Shown here piece after piece: positions 1 to 5,983 of a stretch of DNA of 12,932 nt. A program made the position numbers and the translations under genes. Under the pieces are notes generated by a model that had not been told where the DNA came from, did no database searches, and saw nothing but the letters and a program-made list of their open reading frames with translations. The stretch comes from Sutterella sp. (GTDB lineage Bacteria; Pseudomonadota; Gammaproteobacteria; Burkholderiales; Burkholderiaceae_F), in contig DXSO01000032.1 in assembly GCA_019410445.1 (NCBI GenBank), positions 1 through 12,932 on the forward strand, read 5' to 3'. Positions within the stretch are counted from its first letter, which is position 1, and each line of letters opens with the position of its first letter.

Positions 1-328
1 GCACGTAACGGAACGAACCGTCGCGAACAACTTTGGCAAATTCCGTTTCCGGCAAAACCTGTGCAGGTTCATCGCCGCGAGCCTGAGCGTCCATGCGAGC
101 CTTTGCGGCTTCGGCATTGGCGCTGACGATCTGCGGACGGGTAGGCACCGCAAAACGATCGTTGTTCGTCACGGTATTGAGATCCGGCGGCACCTCCAGC
201 GGAGCGCGGGACGTTGAGGTTTCATATTGCACCTTGTCGTCACTGAAATTGACGCCGAGTGCATTGCATCCGCTCAAAGCTGCGATCGCAGAAGCTACAG
301 CAGCCACTCTCAAAGCACGATTCACCAT
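1..328 (-). CDS. bamC: BamC (NlpB) outer-membrane assembly lipoprotein, 5' part only
   Basis: This partial gene reads from an ATG at 328 to the left edge and gives 109 residues. The N-terminus is a lipoprotein signal peptide: a short basic start (MVNRALR), an Ala-rich hydrophobic core and the lipobox LSGC, with Cys21 as the predicted lipidated residue. After it comes the segment APLEVPPDLN (residues 42-51), the conserved start of the BamC family, followed by a Pro-rich stretch. BamC is an accessory lipoprotein of the BAM complex, which inserts beta-barrel proteins into the outer membrane; it is expected at the inner leaflet of that membrane. A good ribosome site (AAGGAAAG, 338-345) lies 9 nt before the ATG. 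dapA lies directly upstream on the same strand, as dapA-bamC does in E. coli, which supports the call. The rest of the protein is outside the window. The family call is firm; full length and integrity cannot be judged. Confidence 0.87.
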   Translation of the reverse strand, partial: MVNRALRVAAVASAIAALSGCNALGVNFSDDKVQYETSTSRAPLEVPPDLNTVTNNDRFAVPTRPQIVSANAEAAKARMDAQARGDEPAQVLPETEFAKVVRDGSFRYV

Positions 329-352
329 AAAAACGTTCTTTCCTTGAATAAC

Positions 353-382
353 GCCCGCCAAACAATCCGTGTGTTTGCGGGC
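353..382 (-). promoter_or_regulatory. Hairpin in the bamC leader
   Basis: The left arm 353-363 and the right arm 373-382 (GTTTGCGGGC) form a 10-bp GC-rich stem with a single bulged C and a 9-nt loop. Read on the minus strand, it ends 7 nt before the ribosome site of bamC. What follows it (GTTATTCAAGG) is not a clear U-tract, so it is not a standard terminator. It could be a leader stem affecting bamC translation or mRNA stability, or a weak attenuator. Its sequence resembles the dapA terminator hairpin at 471-498. I found no convincing -35/-10 pair for bamC between 383 and 470. Confidence 0.5.
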
Positions 383-470
383 GCAAAAAACACATTTTCG
401 AGGAGTTTAGCAAAGGAAACTTCTCACCACAGCCCAAAACACAACTTGAAACGAGTTACAGACTAGGAAA

Positions 471-498
471 AGCCCGCAACCGAATCCGATTACGGGCT
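471..498 (-). terminator. Rho-independent terminator after dapA
   Basis: The arms 471-479 and 490-498 pair over 9 positions. In minus-strand RNA the one non-Watson-Crick position is a G-U pair, whereas on the plus strand it would be an A-C mismatch. On the minus strand the stem is followed by UUUUCC. It lies 26 nt past the dapA stop, so it should end the accD-dapA transcript and partly insulate bamC. Confidence 0.75.
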
Positions 499-524
499 TT
501 GCATAAAAGTGCTTACTGAACTGA

Positions 525-1418
525 TCAGAACTGAACACCGGCCTCACGCATGGCCTTTTCGACCACCGGACGGTTGCTCTCCGAGAGCATCGTCAAGGGC
601 AGGCGAATTCCCGAACCGATGCGTCCCATACGGTACAGAGCCCACTTCGGAGCCACAGGATTGGGCTCGCAGAACAGCTTCTGGTGCAAAGGCATCAAAC
701 GATCGTTGATCGCGCGAGCCACGGCCACATTGCCGGCAACGGCCGCGCAAGCCATTTCATGCATTTCATGCGGCATCAGATTTGCCGTCACGGAAATAAC
801 GCCCGCGCCGCCCACAAGCATCAGTGCCAAAGCCGAGTCGTCATTGCCGGAATAAACGGCAAATTCCTTGTCGCCGACCACCCCGGGCAGACGGCGCAGC
901 AGATCAATCGCACGAGCGATATCACCTGTAGCATCCTTGAGGCCCACGATGTTGGGAATCTGAGCCAGTCGCAAAACCGTATCGTTTTTCAAGTCGGCAA
1001 CAGTGCGTCCCGGCACGTTGTAGAGCCACATGGGCAAATCGACAGCTTCGGCAATTGCCTTGAAGTGCTGGTACAACCCCTCTTGCGTGGGCTTGTTGTA
1101 GTAGGGCACCACTTGAAGGGAAACATCCGCTCCGACTTTCTTGGCATGCTGAGTCAGTTCAATTGCCTCCGCCGTGGAATTACCGCCGGTGCCGGCAATC
1201 ACAGGAACTCGTCCCGCTACCGTCTTGACGGTAAAGGACACCACTTCATTGTGTTCGTCAATGTCGAGCGTCGGCGATTCACCGGTCGTTCCCATCGTGA
1301 CAATTCCGTCGGTGCCGCTGGCGATATGCCATTCCACCAAACGTGCATAAGCCTCCCAATCCACGGCGCCTTCGGGCGTCATCGGTGTGACCAGTGCCAC
1401 CAAAGAACCTTGAATCAT
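525..1418 (-). CDS. dapA: 4-hydroxy-tetrahydrodipicolinate synthase
   Basis: DapA condenses pyruvate with aspartate-4-semialdehyde in the cytoplasm, the first committed step of the diaminopimelate/lysine pathway. The protein has 297 residues, about the size of E. coli DapA (292). The key residues are in their usual places: GTTGES at 43-48 with Thr44-Thr45, Tyr107 in VPYYN, Tyr133 and Arg138 in YNVPGRT, and the Schiff-base Lys161 in VGLKDATGD. GVISVTAN and LFCEPNP also match the family. An upstream in-frame codon would add 27 residues, but the ATG at 1418 gives the family N-terminus (MIQGSLVALVTPM) and has the ribosome site GGGAG at 1426-1430, so I chose it. accD ends 43 bp upstream with no terminator between, so the two are probably one transcript. 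A terminator follows at 471-498. Confidence 0.97.
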   Translation of the reverse strand: MIQGSLVALVTPMTPEGAVDWEAYARLVEWHIASGTDGIVTMGTTGESPTLDIDEHNEVVSFTVKTVAGRVPVIAGTGGNSTAEAIELTQHAKKVGADVSLQVVPYYNKPTQEGLYQHFKAIAEAVDLPMWLYNVPGRTVADLKNDTVLRLAQIPNIVGLKDATGDIARAIDLLRRLPGVVGDKEFAVYSGNDDSALALMLVGGAGVISVTANLMPHEMHEMACAAVAGNVAVARAINDRLMPLHQKLFCEPNPVAPKWALYRMGRIGSGIRLPLTMLSESNRPVVEKAMREAGVQF

Positions 1419-1461
1419 TGTCAAACTCCCTGTCGTAAAAAATACCTGATGCAATCCGAAA

Positions 1462-2340
1462 TCAAACCGAAGGCGTCGGTTTATTGGAAAGCAGTGCAAT
1501 CAATTCGGAAACAACCTGACGCATGTCTCTGCGGTCAACAATCATATCAATGGCTCCCTTCTCGAGAAGCATCTGCGATCGCTGGAATCCGGCAGGCAGC
1601 TTCTCACGAACAGTCTGCTCAATGACACGCGGACCGGCAAAGCCGATCAAAGCCTGAGGTTCGGCGATCACAACGTCGCCCATGAAGGCAAACGACGCCG
1701 ACACGCCGCCCATCGTCGGATCCGTCAGGACGGAAACATACGGAATGCGAGCCTTCTCCAGAAGAGTCACTGCCGCGTTGGTCTTTGCCATCTGCATAAG
1801 CGAAAGCAGTCCCTCTTGCATACGGGCCCCACCCGTGCTTGTGAACGTTACAAACGGGATCTTTTCACGAAGTGCGCGCTCAACGCCGAGTGCAAAACGC
1901 TCGCCGACAACGCTTCCCATGGATCCGCCCATGAAGGCGAAGTCAAAAGCCGCCGCCACGACGGGACGGCGACGCAATTCACCGCGCATAACCACCAAAG
2001 CATCCGTTTCGTGGGTATTTGCCTGCGAAGCTTCCAAGCGAGTCGGATAACTCTTGGAGTCAACGAACTGCAGAGAATCCACCGGACGAACATCCGCACC
2101 GATTTCCTCGTGCACTCCCTTCCAGTCCAAGAAAGCGTCCAGGCGCTTGCGCCCGCTCAGGCGCATATGGTGTCCGCATTTGGGACAAACCTGAAGCGAA
2201 TCATCAAGCTCTTCTTTGTAGAGCACTTGATCGCATTTGGGGCACTTCGTCCAGAGTCCCGCGGGAATAGGGCTCTTCTTGTTTTCTGCATCAGCAGGTT
2301 TGGAAGCAATTTTGGGAAGAATGCGTGTGAGCCAGCTCAT
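1462..2340 (-). CDS. accD: Acetyl-CoA carboxylase carboxyltransferase subunit beta
   Basis: AccD pairs with AccA to form the carboxyltransferase that moves the carboxyl group from biotin on AccB to acetyl-CoA, giving malonyl-CoA for fatty-acid synthesis. The protein has 292 residues (E. coli 304). It starts with MSWLTRILPK, close to the E. coli N-terminus, followed by a four-Cys zinc finger (Cys33, Cys36, Cys52, Cys55) after the WTKCPKC motif. The crotonase-like core contains FAFMGGSMGSVVGERF, STGGARMQEG, LTDPTMGGVSASFA and GFAGPRVIEQTVREKLP, all family signatures. An open frame runs 31 codons further upstream, but the start at 2340 matches the family. The ribosome site is weak there. The long leader contains a TATAAT box and a dyad. 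dapA follows on the same strand. Nothing in the protein looks damaged. Confidence 0.97.
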   Translation of the reverse strand: MSWLTRILPKIASKPADAENKKSPIPAGLWTKCPKCDQVLYKEELDDSLQVCPKCGHHMRLSGRKRLDAFLDWKGVHEEIGADVRPVDSLQFVDSKSYPTRLEASQANTHETDALVVMRGELRRRPVVAAAFDFAFMGGSMGSVVGERFALGVERALREKIPFVTFTSTGGARMQEGLLSLMQMAKTNAAVTLLEKARIPYVSVLTDPTMGGVSASFAFMGDVVIAEPQALIGFAGPRVIEQTVREKLPAGFQRSQMLLEKGAIDMIVDRRDMRQVVSELIALLSNKPTPSV

Positions 2341-2423
2341 TGTTTTTGAAATCTTTATGGGGCACATGCACCCGACTTTTCGGCATTTGGACACCCAAAA
2401 GACAAGCGCAAGAAAACTGCGGC

Positions 2424-2439
2424 GCAGGATCAATCCTGC
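2424..2439. promoter_or_regulatory. Perfect 7-2-7 dyad in the accD leader
   Basis: GCAGGAT CA ATCCTGC is a perfect inverted repeat with 7-bp arms and a 2-bp spacer. It lies 21-36 bp downstream of the accD -10 box, inside the expected transcribed leader and between accD and the divergent ZIP gene. As DNA it has the form of a dimeric repressor site; as RNA it could form a 6-bp stem with a UUGA tetraloop. I do not recognise it as the site of a known regulator. Confidence 0.4.
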
Positions 2440-2459
2440 TCCACCTCTGAGTTCAAAGG

Positions 2460-2465
2460 ATTATA
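2460..2465 (-). promoter_or_regulatory. Likely -10 box of the accD promoter
   Basis: The minus strand reads TATAAT here, a perfect sigma-70 -10 box. The position 16-18 bp upstream (about 2482-2488) reads GGCGGAA-like and does not match TTGACA, so the promoter may need an activator. The implied leader for accD is about 110 nt. I could not identify a promoter for the divergent ZIP gene in 2466-2593. Confidence 0.45.
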
Positions 2466-2593
2466 AGGCACCGCTTTTGCCTTCCGCCTCATCCTTAGAG
2501 ATTGCTTTTTCTTCAAATCCGGCTTCGACCTGCCTCGGACACTCGTTATGATTGAGCTCTATCCTTCTGACTTTCCGTACCCTCGGCTTACCC

Positions 2594-3421
2594 ATGCCCG
2601 ACTTTACCTTTGCCACCGAACTCTTTAACTACGGTCCGCTTGCTGCCGTACTGTTTGCCACGGGGCTGTCCTTTACTGCAACGGCTTTGGGAGCAGCGGT
2701 TGTTTTTCTTCCGATGTCCCAGCACCGGGCACGCAAAGTTCAGCCTCTGGCCATGGGATTTGCCGCCGGCATCATGATTGCCGCCAGCGTCTGGTCTCTT
2801 TTGATTCCGGCAATGGAACAGGCGTTGGAAAACGGCACAAGCGGCTGGCTGCCTACAACAGGCGGCTTTATTCTCGGCGTTGCCTTTGTGGCTTTGCTCG
2901 ACAAATTAACGCCGCACATACATCCGGACTCCGATACTCCCGAAGGTCCGGCAAGCAAACTGGATCGCACGACTCTCTTGGTGAGTGCCGTGACGCTTCA
3001 CAATATTCCTGAAGGCATGAGTCTGGGGCTGGCGTTTTCCATCGCCGCCCTCTCGCAGGAGCCTGCCGCCCTATCCAGTGCCTTTGCCCTGGCCGTGGGC
3101 ATGAGTATTCAAAACATCCCAGAAGGAGCTGCCGTGTCCATGCCTCTGGCATGCGGCAACATGAGCCGCTTCAAGGCTTTTGCCATCGGCGCTTTCAGCG
3201 GAGCCATGGAACCGATCTTCGGCGTACTGACGGTTGCCGCACTGGGAATAATCGTGCCTTATCTGCCTTGGCTTCTTGCCTTTGCCGCAGGCGCCATGAT
3301 GTATGTCGTCGTAGAAGAATTAATTCCCGCAGCACATCTGCATGAGCATTCGGATCTCGGTACTCTCTCGGTCATGGCCGGTTTTGTCGTGATGATGCTT
3401 CTGGACACCACGCTGGGATAA
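2594..3421 (+). CDS. ZIP-family metal transporter, GufA-like
   Basis: This is a 275-residue inner-membrane protein with about eight hydrophobic segments. ZIP proteins carry divalent metals, most often Zn, also Fe or Mn, into the cytoplasm. The metal-binding motifs are visible: HNIPEG (His136, Asn137, Glu140) in the fourth membrane segment and QNIPEG (Asn174, Glu177) in the fifth. EELIPAAHLHEH (from Glu241) follows later. A short His-containing loop, TPHIHPDSD (about 106-114), lies between the third and fourth segments. The Q in the second motif and the overall form fit the GufA branch rather than E. coli ZupT. I chose the ATG at 2594 (MPDFTF); an in-frame TTG at 2552 would add 14 residues, and neither start has a good ribosome site. 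It is divergent from accD and has no intrinsic terminator nearer than 3730-3763. The exact metal cannot be read from sequence. Confidence 0.88.
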   Translation: MPDFTFATELFNYGPLAAVLFATGLSFTATALGAAVVFLPMSQHRARKVQPLAMGFAAGIMIAASVWSLLIPAMEQALENGTSGWLPTTGGFILGVAFVALLDKLTPHIHPDSDTPEGPASKLDRTTLLVSAVTLHNIPEGMSLGLAFSIAALSQEPAALSSAFALAVGMSIQNIPEGAAVSMPLACGNMSRFKAFAIGAFSGAMEPIFGVLTVAALGIIVPYLPWLLAFAAGAMMYVVVEELIPAAHLHEHSDLGTLSVMAGFVVMMLLDTTLG

Positions 3422-3729
3422 GAGTCCCCGGCCAAACACATTGAAGACAACCTGACCAATTTTTTGCCGAATTCCTCGAAATGGCGATTCGGCTGACTAT
3501 CGGCAATCCGAACTTCGGCACATATACTTTCTCTATCACCAATTCGCGCTGCCCATAAATCAGAAGCTTCGCAGATCAAGCAGCCACTTCTCGTTTTGAC
3601 TACGACGACTATCTGCTCTGATCTGCGGCGCGATCGAGCGTGCCCAGACCTGTTCATTGGGTTGCTGATTCTTTTGCTCTCAGGCTTCTCCGAAGCGAGC
3701 CCGTCTAAAAACACAATTTTTACGCAAAA
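3422..3729. other. 308-bp gap between the ZIP gene and the dps terminator
   Basis: I recognise no protein gene here. The stretch is rich in inverted repeats: 3466-3472 with 3487-3493 (GCCGAAT/ATTCGGC), a small CCGAACTTCGG at 3508-3518, a long stem at 3570-3583 with 3613-3627, a GC stem at 3544-3549 with 3628-3633, and a stem at 3676-3700. It also contains a plausible plus-strand promoter at 3500-3528. The simplest reading is a structured 3' untranslated region of the ZIP mRNA or an independent small RNA. Confidence 0.5.
3500..3528 (+). promoter_or_regulatory. Candidate sigma-70 promoter inside the gap
   Basis: TCGGCA (3500-3505, 4 of 6 matches to TTGACA), a 17-bp spacer and TATACT (3523-3528, 5 of 6 matches to TATAAT) form a reasonable promoter. 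The predicted start is near 3535. No coding region follows on this strand before the terminator, so it would drive a non-coding RNA. Confidence 0.4.
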
Positions 3730-3765
3730 AAAGCACCGGCAGAGTGTTCTCCACCGGTGCTTTCT
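3535..3765 (+). ncRNA. Candidate small structured RNA of about 230 nt
   Basis: A candidate promoter ends at 3528 and an intrinsic terminator lies at 3730-3763. Between them the plus-strand RNA can form an outer stem TCGCGC/GCGCGA (3544-3549 with 3628-3633) and an inner 14-bp stem with one bulged base (3570-3583 with 3613-3627), enclosing a 29-nt loop. That loop can itself pair TCGT/ACGA (3591-3594 with 3602-3605). A second hairpin pairs GCTC with GAGC and GCTTC with GAAGC (3676-3700). It does not resemble tmRNA, RNase P RNA, SRP RNA or 6S RNA as I know them. Alternatives are a 3' UTR fragment of the ZIP mRNA, or chance structure in a decayed region. Confidence 0.33.
3730..3763. terminator. 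Bidirectional intrinsic terminator, mainly for dps
   Basis: AAAGCACCGG (3730-3739) and CCGGTGCTTT (3754-3763) form a perfect 10-bp stem with a 14-nt loop. In the minus direction, 34 nt past the dps stop, the stem runs into seven U in a row, a strong terminator. In the plus direction the tail is UUUCUUACUU, weaker but usable for the ZIP transcript or the candidate RNA. Confidence 0.85.
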
Positions 3766-3797
3766 TACTTCATTGACCGATCGTATCGGCGCAGTCC

Positions 3798-4316
3798 TTA
3801 TTTGTGGCAGCCGCAGGATTCAGCTTCGCCGCCGCAGCAGCAATCCTTCTGCATGGCCTTGAGGAACCAAATGCGCTTGGCATAGCTTTCAAGGTAGCCG
3901 TCGAACTGAGCAGCCAAAAGATAGTCGCCCATCTTGTCGGCGCCTTCGCGAATTTCCTTGGCAAGAGCCTGCATCTTCAGAACATCTTCGGTGACGATCT
4001 GCAGCACTTCGCTGATCGAAAATTCACGAGCGTCAAGTTCTTCAATCGTGGCAAGCTTCAGGTACTCACTCAGACGAACCGGCGGGAAACCACCGCGCAT
4101 CTTCATGGCTTCGGCCACTGCATCGAACTGTTCGAAGAATTCGTCATAGAGACCTTCGGTGTATTCATGCACCTGGATGAAAGCGCGGCCGACAACATTC
4201 CAATGCAGGTTGTGCAGCTTGGCGTTCAAAACAGCGAGGTTGGCGATGTACACCTTCACGGGGCAAACACCGGAAGTCGTTTCACAGGCCTGATTGTTTG
4301 CGTGCGGGCAAGTCAT
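3798..4316 (-). CDS. dps: Dps-family ferritin-like DNA-protection protein with Cys-rich tails
   Basis: Dps proteins form 12-subunit shells that oxidise Fe(II), using peroxide where possible, and store the iron inside, protecting DNA from hydroxyl radicals. The protein has 172 residues. The ferroxidase residues align with E. coli Dps in both order and spacing: His38 (in LHWN), His50, Glu54 (in place of Asp67), Asp65 and Glu69. The four-helix core spans about residues 20-157. Both tails are unusual: Cys3, Cys11 and Cys18 lie before the core, and Cys159, 160, 161, 168 and 170 lie in a 14-residue C-terminal tail with a His near the end. The N-terminal tail lacks the Lys/Arg cluster that binds DNA in E. 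coli Dps, so DNA binding is uncertain. Ribosome site AGGAG at 4325-4329 is 8 nt upstream. It has its own promoter and terminator, so it is a single-gene transcript. Paralogues annotated as DNA starvation/stationary-phase protection proteins fit equally. Confidence 0.9.
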   Translation of the reverse strand: MTCPHANNQACETTSGVCPVKVYIANLAVLNAKLHNLHWNVVGRAFIQVHEYTEGLYDEFFEQFDAVAEAMKMRGGFPPVRLSEYLKLATIEELDAREFSISEVLQIVTEDVLKMQALAKEIREGADKMGDYLLAAQFDGYLESYAKRIWFLKAMQKDCCCGGEAESCGCHK

Positions 4317-4341
4317 TTTTCTTTCTCCTATTCAAATCCTT

Positions 4342-4360
4342 AAGGCAAGTTGTCTGCCTT
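4342..4360. promoter_or_regulatory. Inverted repeat at the start of the dps leader
   Basis: AAGGCA (4342-4347) and TGCCTT (4355-4360) form a perfect 6-bp dyad with a 7-nt centre. It lies just downstream of the dps -10 box, so it would be either an operator overlapping the start of transcription or a stem-loop at the very 5' end of the mRNA. No known site is recognised. Confidence 0.4.
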
Positions 4361-4369
4361 GGTGATTGC

Positions 4370-4399
4370 ATTATGAAGAGTCTTGCCTATTGCGTCCAA
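4370..4399 (-). promoter_or_regulatory. Candidate dps promoter
   Basis: Read on the minus strand, TTGGAC (4394-4399) and CATAAT (4370-4375) are separated by 18 bp. Each matches the sigma-70 consensus at 4 to 5 of 6 positions. The start would fall near 4363, giving a leader of about 46 nt with the AGGAG ribosome site. Confidence 0.5.
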
Positions 4400-4420
4400 T
4401 ACTATTTGAGACAACACTCA

Positions 4421-4435
4421 ATAGACTTCTTCTAT
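4421..4435. promoter_or_regulatory. OxyR-like half-site upstream of dps
   Basis: ATAG-N7-CTAT (4421-4424 and 4432-4435) is the core spacing of one half of an OxyR site, placed upstream of the dps -35 box where an activator would sit. The second half expected 22 bp away is poor (ATAC at 4399-4402, no CTAT). Two further CTAT words lie at 4387-4390 and 4402-4405. E. coli dps is an OxyR target. The match is short, so this is only a candidate. Confidence 0.3.
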
Positions 4436-4479
4436 GACATTGCGGAAACGCATCTGCCACAGAAGTTCACATAAAAAAC

Positions 4480-4508
4480 CGGCAATCAAGATACCCTCTC
4501 GATTGCCG
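4480..4508 (-). terminator. Rho-independent terminator after the AGCS symporter gene
   Basis: CGGCAATC (4480-4487) and GATTGCCG (4501-4508) form a perfect 8-bp stem. On the minus strand the stem is followed by a GG and then six U (4473-4478). It begins 23 nt past the symporter stop at 4532, which makes it a clean terminator that also separates this gene from dps. Confidence 0.85.
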
Positions 4509-4531
4509 ATTTCCTTTAAGCTGCGTCCGAC

Positions 4532-5983
4532 TTACTGAATGATTTCCTCATCCTTGTCGCGAGGCCAGCATGAGACACCGCGCACCGGCCCCAAACATTT
4601 CGGATCAAACTCAGGATCTGCAATGCCATCCTTTTTCTGCTGCAGATAGTCCTGAAGCGCCCGATAAGCATAACGCCCGATCAAGGCCACAGCCGCCAGA
4701 TTGACCAACGCCATCAAAGCCATGAAAAGATCGGCCATATTCCAGACAAGTCCCAGTTCGGTGACGCTGCCAACGAATGCCATCACAACAACCAATGCAC
4801 GGAAAATCCACAGCGCCGCAGGGCTCTTGCTGATAAAGCCCATATTCATTTCGCCGTAGAAATAGTTTCCGATGATCGAACTGAAGGCAAAGAACAAAAC
4901 CACGATCGTGATGAAATGGTTCATCCAGGAACCAATTTCCATGGAAAGCGTATGCTGCACAAGTTCAATTCCCGTCAGACCGCTTTCCTTCCAGCCCGGC
5001 ACAAGCAAAACGATCATGGCCGAGGCCGTACAGACAACCATCGTATCGAAGTAAACGCCCAAAGCCTGAACCAAGCCCTGCTTAACCGGATGCGTGGCAT
5101 CGGCCGCAGCCGCAGCATTGGGCACCGCGCCCATGCCGGCTTCGTTGGAAAACAAGCCTCTTTTGATACCCGTCATTACGATCATGCCGAACGTTGCACC
5201 ATAGGCTGCGTCAAAATCAAAAGCGTTCGTTACGATCTCATAAATCACTCGCGGGAACTGATCGATGTTCATGAACGTAAAGAAAATGGCCACCATGAGA
5301 TAAGCGCCCGCCATGAAGGGAACCATCACTCCGACAACTCGAGCAATGCGAGTAAGCCCTCCGAAAATGATGACCGCAGTCAGAGCTGCAATCATCAGGC
5401 CTGTGGCAAACGTGGAAACGCCCCAACTGGTCTGAACCGACAAGGCCATTGTGTTTGCCTGAACGGAGTTGAAGATCAGACCGTAAGTTACCGAAATCAA
5501 AACGGCAAAAAGTCCCGCAAAAAAAGGCGATCCGATCACATTGCGAATGTAATAAGCCGGTCCTCCGGCAAAGCCGCCTCCAGGACGCTTAACCTTGAAG
5601 ATCTGCGCCAAGGTTGATTCCACAAACCCTGAAGCCGCGCCAATGGTCGCAATCACCCACATCCAGAAAACAGCACCGGGACCGCCGAGCACCACTGCAA
5701 TTGCAATGCCGGCAATATTGCCCACGCCCACTCTCGAAGCAGTGGAAACACAGAAAGCTTGGAAGGTAGAAATATGCCCTTCTCGAGGAAGGCTGCCGAC
5801 ACCTTCTCCGATCAGACGGAACATTTCAGGAATACAGCGAATCTGAACGAATCGCGTTTTGTACGTAAACCACAGCCCGAGCAAAATCAAAGCTGCAATG
5901 AGGATATAAGTCCACAGAAAATTGTTGATTGTTCCAACAATTTCACTGAGCATGTGAGCAAACTGCTCCAATCCGCCAGTCAA
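4532..5983 (-). CDS. Sodium:alanine symporter, AGCS family
   Basis: AGCS transporters take up alanine or glycine with Na+ (sometimes H+) across the inner membrane. The protein has 483 residues, normal for the family, with about ten or eleven hydrophobic segments starting at residue 22. Family motifs are clear: TFQAFCVSTASRVGVGNIAG (residues 73-92), GGPAYYI (140-146), and later KRGLFSNEAGMGAVPNAAA in the substrate-binding region. The start is a TTG at 5983 with a strong ribosome site, AAGGGAG, 7 nt upstream (5991-5997). An ATG at 5953 would remove 10 residues and has only a distant GGAG. A weak -10 (TAGAAT, 6026-6031, minus strand) lies upstream without a clear -35. It is a single-gene unit with its own terminator at 4480-4508, divergent from the dihydrouridine synthase gene. 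Substrate is inferred from the family only. Confidence 0.92.
   Translation of the reverse strand: MTGGLEQFAHMLSEIVGTINNFLWTYILIAALILLGLWFTYKTRFVQIRCIPEMFRLIGEGVGSLPREGHISTFQAFCVSTASRVGVGNIAGIAIAVVLGGPGAVFWMWVIATIGAASGFVESTLAQIFKVKRPGGGFAGGPAYYIRNVIGSPFFAGLFAVLISVTYGLIFNSVQANTMALSVQTSWGVSTFATGLMIAALTAVIIFGGLTRIARVVGVMVPFMAGAYLMVAIFFTFMNIDQFPRVIYEIVTNAFDFDAAYGATFGMIVMTGIKRGLFSNEAGMGAVPNAAAAADATHPVKQGLVQALGVYFDTMVVCTASAMIVLLVPGWKESGLTGIELVQHTLSMEIGSWMNHFITIVVLFFAFSSIIGNYFYGEMNMGFISKSPAALWIFRALVVVMAFVGSVTELGLVWNMADLFMALMALVNLAAVALIGRYAYRALQDYLQQKKDGIADPEFDPKCLGPVRGVSCWPRDKDEEIIQ

Noticed and set aside
1419..1499. Extended N-terminus for DapA (27 more residues)
   Set aside because: The extension overlaps the end of accD, is not part of the family, and the ATG at 1418 has a good ribosome site.
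684..1625. Long plus-strand open frame (313 codons) over dapA and accD
   Set aside because: It is fully antisense to two well-supported genes and its product has a His/Cys-rich composition typical of shadow frames.
3466..3493. Stem GCCGAAT/ATTCGGC as a terminator for the ZIP gene
   Set aside because: There is no U-tract after it on the plus strand, and the T-run lies on the wrong side; it was kept only as part of the gap description.
3560..3679. Minus-strand frame of 39 codons with a hydrophilic, Gln-rich, protein-like sequence ending EKWLLDLRSF
   Set aside because: There is no ATG, GTG or TTG in the first part of the frame and a stop directly precedes it. It could be a remnant of a lost gene, but I cannot support that.
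3259..3714. Minus-strand open frame of 151 codons starting at a GTG, spanning the gap and the antisense of the ZIP gene
   Set aside because: It has no ribosome site, no recognisable domain, and its second half is the antisense of the ZIP 3' end. The dps terminator lies just upstream of it.
3596..3862. Plus-strand open frame of 88 codons with a hydrophobic stretch resembling a signal peptide
   Set aside because: It runs through the terminator hairpin and into the antisense of dps, lacks a ribosome site, and shows no family match.
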